Assembly: GCA_964529715.1 (NCBI GenBank)
Contig: CAZGXI010000008.1
Span: forward strand, 1 to 64,000
Direction: 5' to 3'
DNA from: CAZGXI01 sp964529715
GTDB lineage: Bacteria; Chloroflexota; Anaerolineae; Aggregatilineales; Ch27
Length of the DNA stretch: 64,000 bases
A program made the position numbers and the translations under genes. A model generated the notes under the pieces. It was not told the DNA's origin and ran no database searches. It worked only from the letters and a program-made list of their open reading frames with translations. Shown one piece after another: positions 1 through 9,165 of the stretch (position 1 is the first letter of the stretch; the number at the start of each line of letters is the position of its first letter).

Positions 1-1363
1 TGGAATACCACATCCGGCTGCCGCTGTGCGGATCGACCGGCACCAGCCGGATGTGGTCCGAACCCTGGAAGGCGAAACGCACCGTGCGCGGGCCATAAGA
101 CGACAGCCGCAAATAATGGGCGCTGTATTGCGGCAGGGAAATGCCCACCTGCGTGTGGGGATAAACATCGATTTCCTCGGTAATCGCCGCCCCCGGCAGG
201 GCCGGGTCGAGCAGCCAATAGCCGTAGCGCCCGTCGGCGGCGTCGGGATCATTCAGCAAGTTGGCGATCAGCCAGTCGGCGAACAGATCGTCCACCGTCA
301 CCGGCTGCCCGGTCAGCGGATCGACGGCCTCGATGCTGCGTAGGGTGTCGCGCACGCTGATCAGGCCATTGGCTGGATCGGCCACCAACTGTCGCATGGC
401 CTCCACGCCGAACCGCTCGTAAAAGTAAGTCGTAAACAGGAACGATCCGCCGTAGCTGGGCAGGCGCGAGTTATGCTGCGGCCAGGCGTTCAACTGCGTG
501 GTCGGCTGCGCCAGGAATTCGACCGCATAACCGCTGTCGTCGTACCCGGCCAGCAGCGCGGCCAGTTCCGAAAGGCCCTCGTTGAGCCAGGTATCCTCGT
601 TGAGGTCCACATTCCAATGGATCATGTGCTGGAACTCGTGGGCCAGCACCGCATCGTAGTAGGCCGTGCCGATAGACTCGGCCATCGTATCCAGGTTGAC
701 GAAGAAGATTTCGTGGCCGTTGCTGGTGCTCACCGCCTCCGGGGGGTACTCGCTCTCCCCGACGAAGTAGGCGGCGATGTCATCGCCCAGGCCCGCCGTG
801 TGCAAGATGTAGATGCGCGGGTCGCCGTCGATGCCGGGCGACCATTCCGAGCCGAACACCTCTCGCACCGCCGGGTACGTCTGCGCCGAGAACACGTCCG
901 CCGCACGGCATAGAGCCTCCTCGTCCACCTCGGCGCCCGTCTGCACCCACATGTAGACATGCTCTGCCACACAGCGCAACCTGGCCTCGACCTGGAATTT
1001 GGCGCTGTCTGCAACGCTATCAACCCAGAACAGGGCCACATCGCCGACCATCCATGGGCGGGCCGGCGCGGCAGGCGGCGTCGAGAACGTCTCCACGCCG
1101 AACAGACGGCGAGCCAGCGCAACCCGGTCGCGCGGCGGGATGGAGACGCTTTCCAGCAGCGATTCGGTGTCCAGCGACACGGTGACGGTAGTCAGCCCGC
1201 CGCCCAGGGCCGAAGTTGGGATAGCCTGGGGCGTCTCTTGCAACACCATGCGCGCCGATCTCGACCGGTCGGCAGGCAGCGCCGCCGAAGCGCAGACAGC
1301 CAGAGACAGGCTCACGCCGAGGAGCACGACAGCCAGGGATCGAGGAAAAGTCAGAGCGCGCAT
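1..1363 (-). CDS. secreted zinc metallopeptidase, C-terminus cut by window edge
   Basis: An open reading frame runs from ATG at 1363 off the left edge with no stop (454 complete codons). Reading the minus strand gives an N-terminal signal-like helix (about residues 1-30), then a Thr/Ser-containing segment and a catalytic region. The zinc-binding motif HEFQH is at residues 242-246, and a glutamate in NEGLSEL (about 266) lies where gluzincins place their third zinc ligand. A GGAG Shine-Dalgarno lies just before the start. The motif and layout suggest an exported M6/M30-like protease acting outside the cell, but the subfamily cannot be fixed from sequence alone. It is divergent from the M81 gene, with 189 bp between the starts, and the minus strand has a TATAAT at 1416-1421. 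Confidence 0.85.
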   Translation of the reverse strand, partial: MRALTFPRSLAVVLLGVSLSLAVCASAALPADRSRSARMVLQETPQAIPTSALGGGLTTVTVSLDTESLLESVSIPPRDRVALARRLFGVETFSTPPAAPARPWMVGDVALFWVDSVADSAKFQVEARLRCVAEHVYMWVQTGAEVDEEALCRAADVFSAQTYPAVREVFGSEWSPGIDGDPRIYILHTAGLGDDIAAYFVGESEYPPEAVSTSNGHEIFFVNLDTMAESIGTAYYDAVLAHEFQHMIHWNVDLNEDTWLNEGLSELAALLAGYDDSGYAVEFLAQPTTQLNAWPQHNSRLPSYGGSFLFTTYFYERFGVEAMRQLVADPANGLISVRDTLRSIEAVDPLTGQPVTVDDLFADWLIANLLNDPDAADGRYGYWLLDPALPGAAITEEIDVYPHTQVGISLPQYSAHYLRLSSYGPRTVRFAFQGSDHIRLVPVDPHSGSRMWYS

Positions 1364-1552
1364 CTGCCCGTCTCCGGCCCGGCCAGCATCCGCCGGGATA
1401 GGCATCATCAAGCGGATTATACCCAGCATGACAAATTCTGCCGGGCTATGGCACGGCACGACATTGGTGTGGTAGAGTGCGCGCTATTCGCCTGCGGCCC
1501 GCTCGCCCGACAGCAAAGGACGGGCGCGCTTCCCCCCAAAGGATGTCTGCCT

Positions 1553-2989
1553 ATGCGCATTGCCATCGGCGGTCTGCAAATCGAAAGCTGCACCTTCTCT
1601 CCGGCAATCTCCCGTGCGCAGGATTTCCTCATCCTGCGTGGGGATGCTCTCTTGAACACCTACGACTTTCTGTCAAAGTACCCGGATGTCGAAGCCATCC
1701 CGCTGCTGCGCGCCCGCGCCCTGCCCGGTGGCCCGATTGAACGTGCCTTTTACGAGACCACGAAGGCGGAAGTGCTGCAAGGACTGCGGCGGGGCGCTCC
1801 CTGGGACGGGGTGTTCCTGCACCTGCACGGCGCGGCGAGTGTGGTCGGCATGGAGGACGCCGAAGGCGACCTGATCGCCGCCATCCGGGACGTGGTAGGG
1901 ACAGACTGCCTGATCTCGGCCAGCTACGACCTGCACGGCAACATCTCGCAGCGCGTCTTCGACGGCCTCGACCTCCTGACAGCGTACCGCACCGCCCCGC
2001 ACATCGACTGGGCCGAGACGGTCGAGCGGGCCTTCGCGCTGCTGGTGCAGTGCATTCGGGACGGCAAACGACCTCACAAGGCGTTCGTGCCGGTGCCGAT
2101 CCTGCTGCCCGGCGAGCAGACCAGCACCGAATGGGAGCCTGCTGCCAGTCTATACAAAACCATCCCCGAAGTCATCGCGGCAGAAGGGATCACAGACGCT
2201 TCCATCCTGATCGGCTACGTCTGGGCCGACGAGCCGCGCGCCTCGGCGACGGTGCTGGCCTTTGGAGCCGAGCAAGCCGCTGTCCGGCGGGCCGCCCTGC
2301 GCCTGGCGCAGCAGTTGTGGAATGCCCGGCGTGCGTTCCGGTTCGGTGTGCACGCCGCTTCCGTCGAGGAATGCATCCGGCTGGCCCTGGCAGCGCCCGA
2401 AGCCCCGGTCGTGATCAGCGATTCGGGCGACAACCCCACCGCCGGCGGGGCCGGGGACGTGCCGTATACGCTGGAACGCCTGATCGCCGCCGACGTGCCC
2501 GACGCCGTGTTCGCCAGCATCGTCGATCCTGCTGCCGTCGGCGTGTGTCGTGAGGCAGGGATTGGAGCGGAAGTCGAACTGGCATTGGGCGGCAAACTGG
2601 ACCCCGTCAGTGGACGGCCTCTGGCCGTAAAAGGCCGGGTGGTGAACATCGTCGCGCAGCCCTGGCGCACCTATGCGGGCGACCGGGATCAGACCAACGA
2701 CATGGCCGTCGTGCAGATCGGCGGTGTGCGCTGCATCGTCACCGAACAGCGCACGCCGTTTCACCACATCGCCGATTTTCAGCGCCTCGGCATCGAGCCG
2801 GCGGAGCATAAGATCGTGGTCGTCAAAATCGGCTACCTGGAGCCGGAACTGAAACGCCTGGCGGCGAAGGCGCTGCTGGCCCTCAGTCCCGGCGCGGTCA
2901 ACCAGGACATCCGGCGGCTGCCATTCACGCGCATCCGGCGGCCCATGTTCCCCTTCGACGCAGACATGGCCTGGTCCCCGCCCGGCTGA
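1553..2989 (+). CDS. M81 family metallopeptidase (MlrC-like)
   Basis: 478 residues. The start at 1553 (MRIAIGGLQIES) is preceded by AAAGGA and fits the family N-terminus. The frame stays open upstream to 959, but that part is antisense to the protease gene and is not credible. The N-terminal DUF1485-type domain carries SYDLHGN and the RTAPHID segment with likely metal-binding His and Asp. The C-terminal MlrC domain has the hallmark DSGDNPTAGGAGD stretch. Family members are zinc amidohydrolases; the founding member, microcystinase C, cleaves linearised microcystin. The natural substrate here is unknown and is probably a small peptide or amide. There is no signal peptide, so it is likely cytoplasmic. 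It is a single gene converging with the PDZ gene. Confidence 0.9.
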   Translation: MRIAIGGLQIESCTFSPAISRAQDFLILRGDALLNTYDFLSKYPDVEAIPLLRARALPGGPIERAFYETTKAEVLQGLRRGAPWDGVFLHLHGAASVVGMEDAEGDLIAAIRDVVGTDCLISASYDLHGNISQRVFDGLDLLTAYRTAPHIDWAETVERAFALLVQCIRDGKRPHKAFVPVPILLPGEQTSTEWEPAASLYKTIPEVIAAEGITDASILIGYVWADEPRASATVLAFGAEQAAVRRAALRLAQQLWNARRAFRFGVHAASVEECIRLALAAPEAPVVISDSGDNPTAGGAGDVPYTLERLIAADVPDAVFASIVDPAAVGVCREAGIGAEVELALGGKLDPVSGRPLAVKGRVVNIVAQPWRTYAGDRDQTNDMAVVQIGGVRCIVTEQRTPFHHIADFQRLGIEPAEHKIVVVKIGYLEPELKRLAAKALLALSPGAVNQDIRRLPFTRIRRPMFPFDADMAWSPPG

Positions 2990-3010
2990 AGCCCGCTCCC
3001 AGGACCCAAC

Positions 3011-3038
3011 AAAAAACCTCCCGCACTGAGGGGGGAGG
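3011..3038 (-). terminator. rho-independent terminator candidate
   Basis: On the minus strand CCTCCC pairs with GGGAGG across a 10-nt loop and is followed by six T. It points away from the PDZ gene, whose stop is at 3269. The mobile repeat at 3053-3259 now lies between the gene and this hairpin, as if it had been inserted into the 3' untranslated region. Confidence 0.5.
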
Positions 3039-3052
3039 AAACCGAAAGTGGG

Positions 3053-3259
3053 TCAGGTTACGGAATGTGCAGGTTTTCAGCGCCGGGGACTCAAGTCCCC
3101 GGCTACGCATGTAAAGTCCACTGAAGTGGACTGCCAGCCTCGGTCTCGACCTACATTTCAGTCCGCTTCAGCGGACTTTACAAACTTAGCCAGGGGTTTA
3201 AACCCCTGGCGACCGAGTCAGATGCAGTCGTTTTTGAAACTTGCCCATTGCCTCAGGTT
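3053..3259 (+). mobile_element. palindrome-rich mobile repeat, copy A (MITE-like)
   Basis: Non-coding element of about 193 bp between direct repeats TCAGGTT (3053-3059 and 3253-3259; the match extends to 8 of 9). The ends are imperfect inverted repeats: left GGAATGTGCAGGTTTTC, right (reverse complement) GGCAATGGGCAAGTTTC. Inside are four palindromes: 3083-3102 (CCGGGGACTCAAGTCCCCGG), 3115-3132 (AGTCCACTGAAGTGGACT), 3160-3177 (AGTCCGCTTCAGCGGACT) and 3190-3209 (CCAGGGGTTTAAACCCCTGG). Copies B (41374-41584) and C (44152-44363) have the same order and orientation. There is no ORF, so if it is mobile it must be moved in trans. Confidence 0.8.
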
Positions 3260-3268
3260 GCAGACGGC

Positions 3269-4603
3269 TCAGGCCGGGATACTTTCGATGGCCGGCACAG
3301 ACTCGGCAGGCGGATTGTTCTGCTGCGAGCCTAAGCCCGGCAGCGGTGGCAGCATCTCCAGCCAGTGCTGCCAGTCGAAATCCTGGCCGAACCGGCGGAA
3401 TTGCTCCCACAGGCGCTCCATCTGGTCGCGCAAGCCGGGATGATCCTCAAGCCAGCGCTGCCAGTCGTCTGCATTCATGCGCTGCCCGAACATACCGAAG
3501 GGGATGAACATCTGCGGCCCATCGCCCTGGCCGGGCGTGAAGATTTCATAGCCGCCGGGGCGCTCGCCCAGGGTGACGTCCAGGCTGAGCGTCTCGCCCT
3601 CACGCAGCACGGTGAGCGTCACCGTGTCGTCTGGCTCGTAGGCATACAGGCGATCCGCCAGGGTGTGCTCCTCGTCCACCGGCTCGTCGTTGACCGCCGT
3701 GATGATGTCCCCGACCTGAAGGCCCGCTTCCTGGGCAGGGCTATCCGCCTGGACTTCTTCAACCAGCGCGCCTTGCTGCACCGGCAGGTTTTCTGAGTCG
3801 GCCAGTGCCGCCGTGATCGTGCGGAAAGCCACGCCCAGGTAGCCCCGATTGCCCCCCATCTGCGGGAAGGAAAAGCCCATCGGCCCCTGTGGCCCCATCA
3901 TGCCGGGCATGCCACCCGTATAGACCTGAGTGATGCTGATCGACGTGCCAGGTTCGATAGGCAGCGTCACGGTCTGCTCCTCGCCATCGCGGTCCACGTC
4001 CAGCGTCAGGTCACCGCCATCGGTTACCAAACGCATCAGATCATCCGGGTCGATCCTGCTCACCGGATCGCCGTTCACCGCCGTGATGCGGTCGCCCACC
4101 TGCAACAGGTCAGCGGCAGGGCTATCGTCGGCCACGTCGGTAACTTCCAGACCATCCTCGCGGAACTGCAATTCCAGGCCAGCGAAAGCGATCTTCACCT
4201 GCCTGCTAAAGCCCGTCGTCCCGGCCTGGGCCTGGGATTCGGTTTCAACAGTGCTGCCCAGCGTGACAGTGATCTCCAACACCTCGTCGCCGCGCTGCAC
4301 ACTGAGGGTAATCTCATCGCCCGGCCGGTGCGCACGAACCAGATCGGCCAGCGCGTGATCCGTCGTCACGGCCTCGCCGTCAACCGCCGTGATGACATCG
4401 TCTACCTGCACGCCGGCGGCCTCTGCCGGAGAATCGGCGATCACCTCGACGATGCGCGCGCCGTTTTCCACTTCAGCGTAGCGCACACCGAGATAGGGAC
4501 GCGCCTGGTTCTCCTGCGCCAGGCCGATTCCCACCGCACCGAGAATCAGCAAAACAACCGTTACAACCGCAATACCGACACGAAATCCTTTTCGTCCAGC
4601 CAT
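3269..4603 (-). CDS. exported protein with three PDZ domains
   Basis: 444 residues starting MAGRKGFRVG, with an N-terminal membrane anchor or signal helix (about 8-28). Three PDZ-like domains follow: about 36-118 (YLGVRYAEVE), 133-215 (including DDSPAADLLQVGDRITAVNGD), and 248-345 (GYLGVAFRTI to SLDVTLGERP). Each has the carboxylate-binding GLQVGD-like loop and an ITAVNGE-like strand. No trypsin-like domain is present, so it is not an HtrA protease. The C-terminus has a Trp-rich DWQRWLEDHPG and DWQHWLEMLP pair that also closes the neighbouring PDZ protein. It probably works at the cell surface as a peptide-binding adaptor. The region upstream to 4881 holds its promoter and nothing else I can name, apart from a weak GC-rich inverted repeat at about 4810-4855. 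Confidence 0.85.
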   Translation of the reverse strand: MAGRKGFRVGIAVVTVVLLILGAVGIGLAQENQARPYLGVRYAEVENGARIVEVIADSPAEAAGVQVDDVITAVDGEAVTTDHALADLVRAHRPGDEITLSVQRGDEVLEITVTLGSTVETESQAQAGTTGFSRQVKIAFAGLELQFREDGLEVTDVADDSPAADLLQVGDRITAVNGDPVSRIDPDDLMRLVTDGGDLTLDVDRDGEEQTVTLPIEPGTSISITQVYTGGMPGMMGPQGPMGFSFPQMGGNRGYLGVAFRTITAALADSENLPVQQGALVEEVQADSPAQEAGLQVGDIITAVNDEPVDEEHTLADRLYAYEPDDTVTLTVLREGETLSLDVTLGERPGGYEIFTPGQGDGPQMFIPFGMFGQRMNADDWQRWLEDHPGLRDQMERLWEQFRRFGQDFDWQHWLEMLPPLPGLGSQQNNPPAESVPAIESIPA

Positions 4604-4881
4604 AGGGTTGCTTCCTCCGTTTGTCCTTTCTCTCCGTGCTGTGCGATTCGCTGCCGGATAGTTTTAACTACCACTCAAGACTCTAGTCCCGGTTCGGCGG
4701 GCTTGCGTTAAACGCGGCTGAGTCGCGTCTTAGAAATGTCTATGATTCTGATGAGGAGTGTATAAGAAGATATTACGGATTAGAAATCTGAGGTAACATC
4801 CGAATCAAAGGCGGCGGGCCGGCCCTGCACGAACATCACAAGGGAAGCCCGCCGCGCACACATCCGGCGAACGCGCCGCTC

Positions 4882-6018
4882 TTACAAGCCCTGCGTCTCC
4901 CCGGCGTCAGGATCGACTCCCTGGTGGAAGGGGTCTTGCTGACCTAACCAGGGAAAATTCGGTAGCAGGTCAAGCCACTGCTGCCAATCGAGATCGGGGA
5001 ACAGCTGTCGGAACTGCTCCATGAAACCGGGATGTTCCTGCAAAAAGCGCGGCCAGTCGAAGTCAGGGCTGCCGAACAGACCGAAGGGCGTCTCTAGCCC
5101 CTGCGATCGACCGCCCTGCCCCGGCAGCATCGACATCCCTCCTGGTACGATGAAGATGTACACCGGGCCGTTAAAGGTCACACCGCCGGACCCCCCCGGC
5201 GCAGGCAATGTCGCTTGCGGCGGCAACGGTTCGGCGGGCAGCATGGGGATGGCCTGGGCCGCGCCGGACTCCGGCATGGCAGGCTCGACCACGATAGCAG
5301 GAGGCGTCGGCGCGGACGGGCGGGCCTCAAGTGTGGCTTGCAGTTCGATCTCCTCCTCGCCGCGCAGCAGGGTGATCGTCACCACGTCACCCACTTCGTA
5401 GGGATAGAGGCGTTCCGGCAGCGTGCGTTCCTGGTCCACCGGCTCGCCGTTGATGGCTGTGATCACGTCACCCGACACGATGCCGGCGCGGTCGGCGGAC
5501 ATACCGGGATACACTTCTCGCACCAGCGCGCCCTCATCCACTGTAAGCCCCAGATCGTCGGCGATCTCCGGCGTGAGGGTCAAGACGCTCACGCCCAGAA
5601 AGCCCCGATCGGTGGTTGTCGTCGCGGGAACCTGCATCGGCGCGACCGGTGTGGCCTCAACGGGCGCTTCGCCCAGCGTGACCGGCAGGTTGATCGTCTC
5701 GCCCCGGCGGAGGACGGTCAGGGCCACCGGATCGCCCGGCGCGTAACGAGCCAACAAGGTCGAAAGCGTCTGCCGCCGACCGACCGCCGCGCCATCGACG
5801 GCCTGGATCACGTCGCCCACACGCAGCCCAGCCCGGTCAGCAGGCGAATCGGGCAGCACCAGCAAAACACGCGCGCCGTCTGCGCCATCTTCCACGCGCA
5901 CACCGAGGAAAGGCCGTCCGCCTTCCTGGGCATTGACCAGGCTGGCTGGAGCCAGCCCCACGATCCATAGGACGGCCAACACAGCCGCCAATCCGACCAA
6001 CAATCGATAGTTGCGCAT
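4882..6018 (-). CDS. exported protein with two PDZ domains, paralogue of the gene at 3269
   Basis: 378 residues starting MRNYRLLVGLAAV, with a signal or anchor helix at about 5-30. PDZ domain 1 spans about 36-118 (FLGVRVEDGADGARV, GLRVGDVIQAVDG) and PDZ domain 2 about 137-232 (FLGVSVLTL, GIVSGDVITAINGE). A Pro/Ala-rich linker and a Gly-rich segment follow, then the same Trp-rich tail as its neighbour (FDWPRFLQEHPG, DWQQWLDLLP). No protease domain is present. It lies directly downstream of the histidine kinase on the same strand, with a gap of about 160 nt, and upstream of the three-PDZ gene. The three may form an envelope-sensing group, but that is inferred from position only. Confidence 0.85.
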   Translation of the reverse strand: MRNYRLLVGLAAVLAVLWIVGLAPASLVNAQEGGRPFLGVRVEDGADGARVLLVLPDSPADRAGLRVGDVIQAVDGAAVGRRQTLSTLLARYAPGDPVALTVLRRGETINLPVTLGEAPVEATPVAPMQVPATTTTDRGFLGVSVLTLTPEIADDLGLTVDEGALVREVYPGMSADRAGIVSGDVITAINGEPVDQERTLPERLYPYEVGDVVTITLLRGEEEIELQATLEARPSAPTPPAIVVEPAMPESGAAQAIPMLPAEPLPPQATLPAPGGSGGVTFNGPVYIFIVPGGMSMLPGQGGRSQGLETPFGLFGSPDFDWPRFLQEHPGFMEQFRQLFPDLDWQQWLDLLPNFPWLGQQDPFHQGVDPDAGETQGL

Positions 6019-6180
6019 CTTTTCGGCTCTCCTGATTTAACCTCACCCACCCACTTATCTTGAGCGCGATCCGTGACGCTGCCTCGTCGGGGATACATTC
6101 CGATCCTAGCACAGGCAGGCAACCTTCGCCTGAGTGCCACCTGAGAGCACGTTTAGAAGAACGGCAGCCCGGCCCCCCTT

Positions 6181-7647
6181 TTAATGTTCGGCATCCTCGC
6201 CACCGGGACGCAGACGGCGTGGAATGCGGATGGCCGGGCGGGTCTCGCGCACCGAGTCGGCGGTGGGAATGGCGCGCGGCAGACGCACATTAAAAGTCGT
6301 GCCGACGCCCACCGTGCTTTCGACGGTGATCCGTCCGCCGTGCGCCTGCGCGATCCAGTGGGCGATGGAAAGGCCCAGGCCCGCGCCGCCGTGTTTGCGG
6401 GCACGCGCCTTATCGACGCGATAAAAGCGGTCGAAGATGTACGGCAGGTCTTCCGGCGGAATGCCCTCGCCCGTATCGGCCACCTGCATGACCGCCTCGC
6501 CGCCCTCGGCCCACACCCCCAGACGCACCGTCCCCTCCGGCGGAGTATATTTGAGCGCATTGCTGATCAGGTTCAGCAGCAGTTGTTTGAGGCGGTCGTT
6601 ATCGCCGCGCACCCGCACCGGCTCGAAGCGCCCCAGCGCCAGGCGCGACCCGGCCTCGTCCAGCAACCGTGCCTGGTTGAACACCTCCAGCACCACCGTA
6701 TCCAGTTCGATGTCTTGCAGGTCCAACGGCAGTTCGCCCGCGTCGGCCTGGGCCAGCAACAACAGGTCGTTGACCAGACGGGCCATGCGTTTGCTCTCGC
6801 TGCCGATGGCCTCCAGCGAGTCTGGGTCGGCCCCGTAGCGCCGGATCAGGTCCACATTGGCCTGGATGACCGTCAGCGGCGTGCGCAGTTCGTGCGACAC
6901 ATCCGCCACAAAACGCCGCTGGGCCGTAAAGAGCTTTTCCAGGCGGGCCAGGGTGGCGTTGAAGATACTGGTGAGCTGGCCGAGTTCGTCAGGCGGGCCG
7001 TTGTAGGGGATGCGCCGACTCAGGTCGTCGCCGGTGGCGATCTGCGAGGCGGCGGCGGCGATGCTCTCCACCGGGCGCAGAGCGCGTCCCAGCAATGCCC
7101 CGCCCAGCGCCGCCGAAACCCCCAGCGCGACCAGGCCGACGACAAGCATGATCACGGTGACGCGGCTTTGCGCTTCCAGGGTCGTCTCCAGCGAAATGCC
7201 CGCCTGAATGTGTCCCAGAATACGCCCGGTCGGCGCGACCTGCACCGGGTGAGTCAGCACCCGAACAGGCTCACCGCCAATCGAGACATTGCGCCGCGTC
7301 TCCACCGAGGCGCTCAGGGCCTCCGGGTCTAGGGGAGTCGGATAATTCATGTTGCCGGACTGGTACGTGAGACGGCCATCGGCGCCCCAAATCTGTACGA
7401 ATACGCTGGATGCACGGAACACATCCAGGTTCGGCAGCGCAAAGACAATTGTCGGCAGCCCCAACTCGGTCAGACGTGGCTCCGGGCGAATGTTCTCGAC
7501 CACGCCACGCACCGTCTCTTCCAGGGTGCGATCGATGGAATCGGTCAGCACCCAGTGCAGCACGCTGGCGACGGTGACGCCAAACACCACCAAGCTCGCC
7601 ACCAACAGGGCAGAAAAGGCCAGAGTCAGACGCAGGCGGATGCTCAT
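6181..7647 (-). CDS. orphan HAMP sensor histidine kinase
   Basis: 488 residues. Membrane helices at about 8-35 and 162-190 flank an extracytoplasmic sensor of about 125 residues. A HAMP linker follows (ALRPVESIAAAASQIATGDDLSRR). The HisKA domain has the phospho-accepting H242 in the H box (VSHELRTPLTV). The HATPase domain has an N box (LLNLISNALKYTPP), G1 (VADTGEGIPPEDL) and G2 (GGAGLGLSIAHW). The layout is that of an EnvZ/BaeS-type kinase. No response regulator gene is adjacent: upstream is the frr promoter region and downstream are PDZ genes. The start has no clear Shine-Dalgarno but the N-terminus fits the family. Confidence 0.9.
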   Translation of the reverse strand: MSIRLRLTLAFSALLVASLVVFGVTVASVLHWVLTDSIDRTLEETVRGVVENIRPEPRLTELGLPTIVFALPNLDVFRASSVFVQIWGADGRLTYQSGNMNYPTPLDPEALSASVETRRNVSIGGEPVRVLTHPVQVAPTGRILGHIQAGISLETTLEAQSRVTVIMLVVGLVALGVSAALGGALLGRALRPVESIAAAASQIATGDDLSRRIPYNGPPDELGQLTSIFNATLARLEKLFTAQRRFVADVSHELRTPLTVIQANVDLIRRYGADPDSLEAIGSESKRMARLVNDLLLLAQADAGELPLDLQDIELDTVVLEVFNQARLLDEAGSRLALGRFEPVRVRGDNDRLKQLLLNLISNALKYTPPEGTVRLGVWAEGGEAVMQVADTGEGIPPEDLPYIFDRFYRVDKARARKHGGAGLGLSIAHWIAQAHGGRITVESTVGVGTTFNVRLPRAIPTADSVRETRPAIRIPRRLRPGGEDAEH

Positions 7648-7752
7648 GGCTGCAACAACCGGTACGGATTTCGTGTGGTCATCGTGTACAGTATACGCCC
7701 AGTTGATGAGCGTCGCATGAATGCGCCGTCATTTCCCCCCTCGTCCTGGCGG

Positions 7753-7781
7753 TTGACAAGGGACAGGCAATTAGGGACAAT
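7753..7781 (+). promoter_or_regulatory. promoter of frr-uppS-cdsA
   Basis: A perfect -35 TTGACA (7753-7758) and GACAAT (7776-7781, 4 of 6 to TATAAT) are separated by 17 nt. A start site near 7788 would leave a leader of about 78 nt before the GTG of frr at 7866. No competing signal is visible. Confidence 0.65.
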
Positions 7782-7865
7782 GATTCTGGTATGCACGACG
7801 CTGATTTCTCCAGAGGCGGCCTGCCCCCAGGCCGGATTGCACCATAACGCGAACAGGAGGCTGCC

Positions 7866-8423
7866 GTGATTAAAGACGTGCTTCAGGATGCCGAGCACCG
7901 CATGAAAAGCGCCCTCGCCGTACTCGGCGAAGACCTGGCCGGGCTGCGCACCGGTCGGGCCAGCCCGGCACTAGTAGAAAAATTGCAGGTGGACTATCAC
8001 GGCGTTCACGTGCCCCTGTTTCAGTTGGCAGCCATCACCATCCCCGAACCACAGCAGATCGCCATCCGCCCCTACGACCCTGGCACGCTCAAAGTGATCG
8101 AGAAGGCCATCCTGGCGTCGGAACTGGGCCTGACGCCCAACAACGACGGCACCTATGTGCGCCTGAACATCCCCTCCCTCACCGAAGAGCGCCGCCGCGA
8201 CCTGTTGAAGATCGTTCACAAACGTCTGGAAGAATCCAAAGTCGCCATCCGCAATGTGCGCCGCGCCGCCGTCGATGATCTGCGCGAGTTCGAGCGCGAG
8301 AAAATCATCTCTGAGGACGAGCGGGATCGCGGCCTGGAACAGATTGACGAACTGACTGAACGGTATATCAAGGAAGTGGACGAGATCGGCAAACGTAAAG
8401 AGCAAGAAGTCATGGAGGTATAA
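7866..8423 (+). CDS. frr: ribosome recycling factor
   Basis: 185 residues, the standard length, starting at GTG 7866 with AACAGGAGG eight bases upstream. RRF splits post-termination 70S ribosomes together with EF-G. Family landmarks are ALAVLGEDLAGLRTGRASP at the N-terminus, the central beta domain (YHGVHVPLFQLAAITIPEPQ) and the long C-terminal helix (NIPSLTEERRRDLLKIVHKR). It is the first gene of the frr-uppS-cdsA group, with 7 nt to uppS. In many bacteria frr follows pyrH directly, whereas here pyrH is about 6 kb away on the other strand. Confidence 0.98.
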   Translation: MIKDVLQDAEHRMKSALAVLGEDLAGLRTGRASPALVEKLQVDYHGVHVPLFQLAAITIPEPQQIAIRPYDPGTLKVIEKAILASELGLTPNNDGTYVRLNIPSLTEERRRDLLKIVHKRLEESKVAIRNVRRAAVDDLREFEREKIISEDERDRGLEQIDELTERYIKEVDEIGKRKEQEVMEV

Positions 8424-8430
8424 AGGCGGC

Positions 8431-9156
8431 GTGGAACACAACGGCAATACCTTACCGGCGCACGTACCCCATCATGTTGCCATCATCATGGACGGTAACG
8501 GGCGCTGGGCCAAAGCGCGCGGGTTGCCGCGCCAGGCCGGGCATGAGGCCGGGACGGAAAACCTGCGGCGGGTCATCCGCGCCTGTGTGGAGTTCGGGAT
8601 CAAGGTCCTGACCATCTACGCTTTTTCCACCGAGAACTGGGGGCGGCCTCACTGGGAAATCAACGCCCTGATGCACATTTTGGAAAACGTTATCGACAAA
8701 GAACTGGACGAGCTGGACCGCGAGGGCGTGCAACTGCGTCACCTGGGCGAACCGGACCGGCTGCCACGCCGTCTGCAAGAAAAAGTACGCCAGGCGGTCG
8801 AACGGACCCGGCACAATGAGCGGCTGATCGTCAACGTGGCTTTCAACTACGGCGGGCGCGACGAAATCGTGCGTGCCATCCGCCGCATCATCGCCGACGG
8901 CATCCCCTCCGAACAGATCACCGAAGACCTGGTGGAACGCTATCTGTACACTGCCGGGTTGCCCGACCCTGACCTGATTATCCGCACCAGCGGGGAATTG
9001 CGCGTCAGCAACTTTCTGATCTGGCAGGGCGCTTACGCCGAATACTATTCCACCCCAACCTACTGGCCGGACTTCGACAAGGAAGAGTTGCGCAAGGCAT
9101 TGATTCACTACGGCCAGCGCGAGCGACGGTTTGGCACGCTCGTCGCCCAATCCTAA
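8431..9156 (+). CDS. uppS: isoprenyl (undecaprenyl) diphosphate synthase
   Basis: 241 residues from GTG 8431. The cis-prenyltransferase makes the C55 (or similar) lipid carrier for cell-wall and glycan synthesis from farnesyl diphosphate and isopentenyl diphosphate. Conserved region I is complete (HHVAIIMDGNGRWAKARGLP, with the catalytic Asp and the diphosphate-binding GNGRWA). FSTENWGRP, NVAFNYGGRDEI and LIIRTSGELRVSNFLIWQ cover regions II-V. Product chain length cannot be read from sequence. It is coupled to frr upstream and cdsA downstream (9-nt gap). Confidence 0.97.
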   Translation: MEHNGNTLPAHVPHHVAIIMDGNGRWAKARGLPRQAGHEAGTENLRRVIRACVEFGIKVLTIYAFSTENWGRPHWEINALMHILENVIDKELDELDREGVQLRHLGEPDRLPRRLQEKVRQAVERTRHNERLIVNVAFNYGGRDEIVRAIRRIIADGIPSEQITEDLVERYLYTAGLPDPDLIIRTSGELRVSNFLIWQGAYAEYYSTPTYWPDFDKEELRKALIHYGQRERRFGTLVAQS

Positions 9157-9165
9157 GTACCGGCC

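Noticed and set aside
959..1552. An extended N-terminus for the M81 gene
   Set aside because: It would lie antisense to the secreted protease and lacks the family N-terminus; the start at 1553 has a ribosome site.
3269..6018. The two PDZ proteins as HtrA/DegP proteases
   Set aside because: There is no His-Asp-Ser catalytic domain in either.
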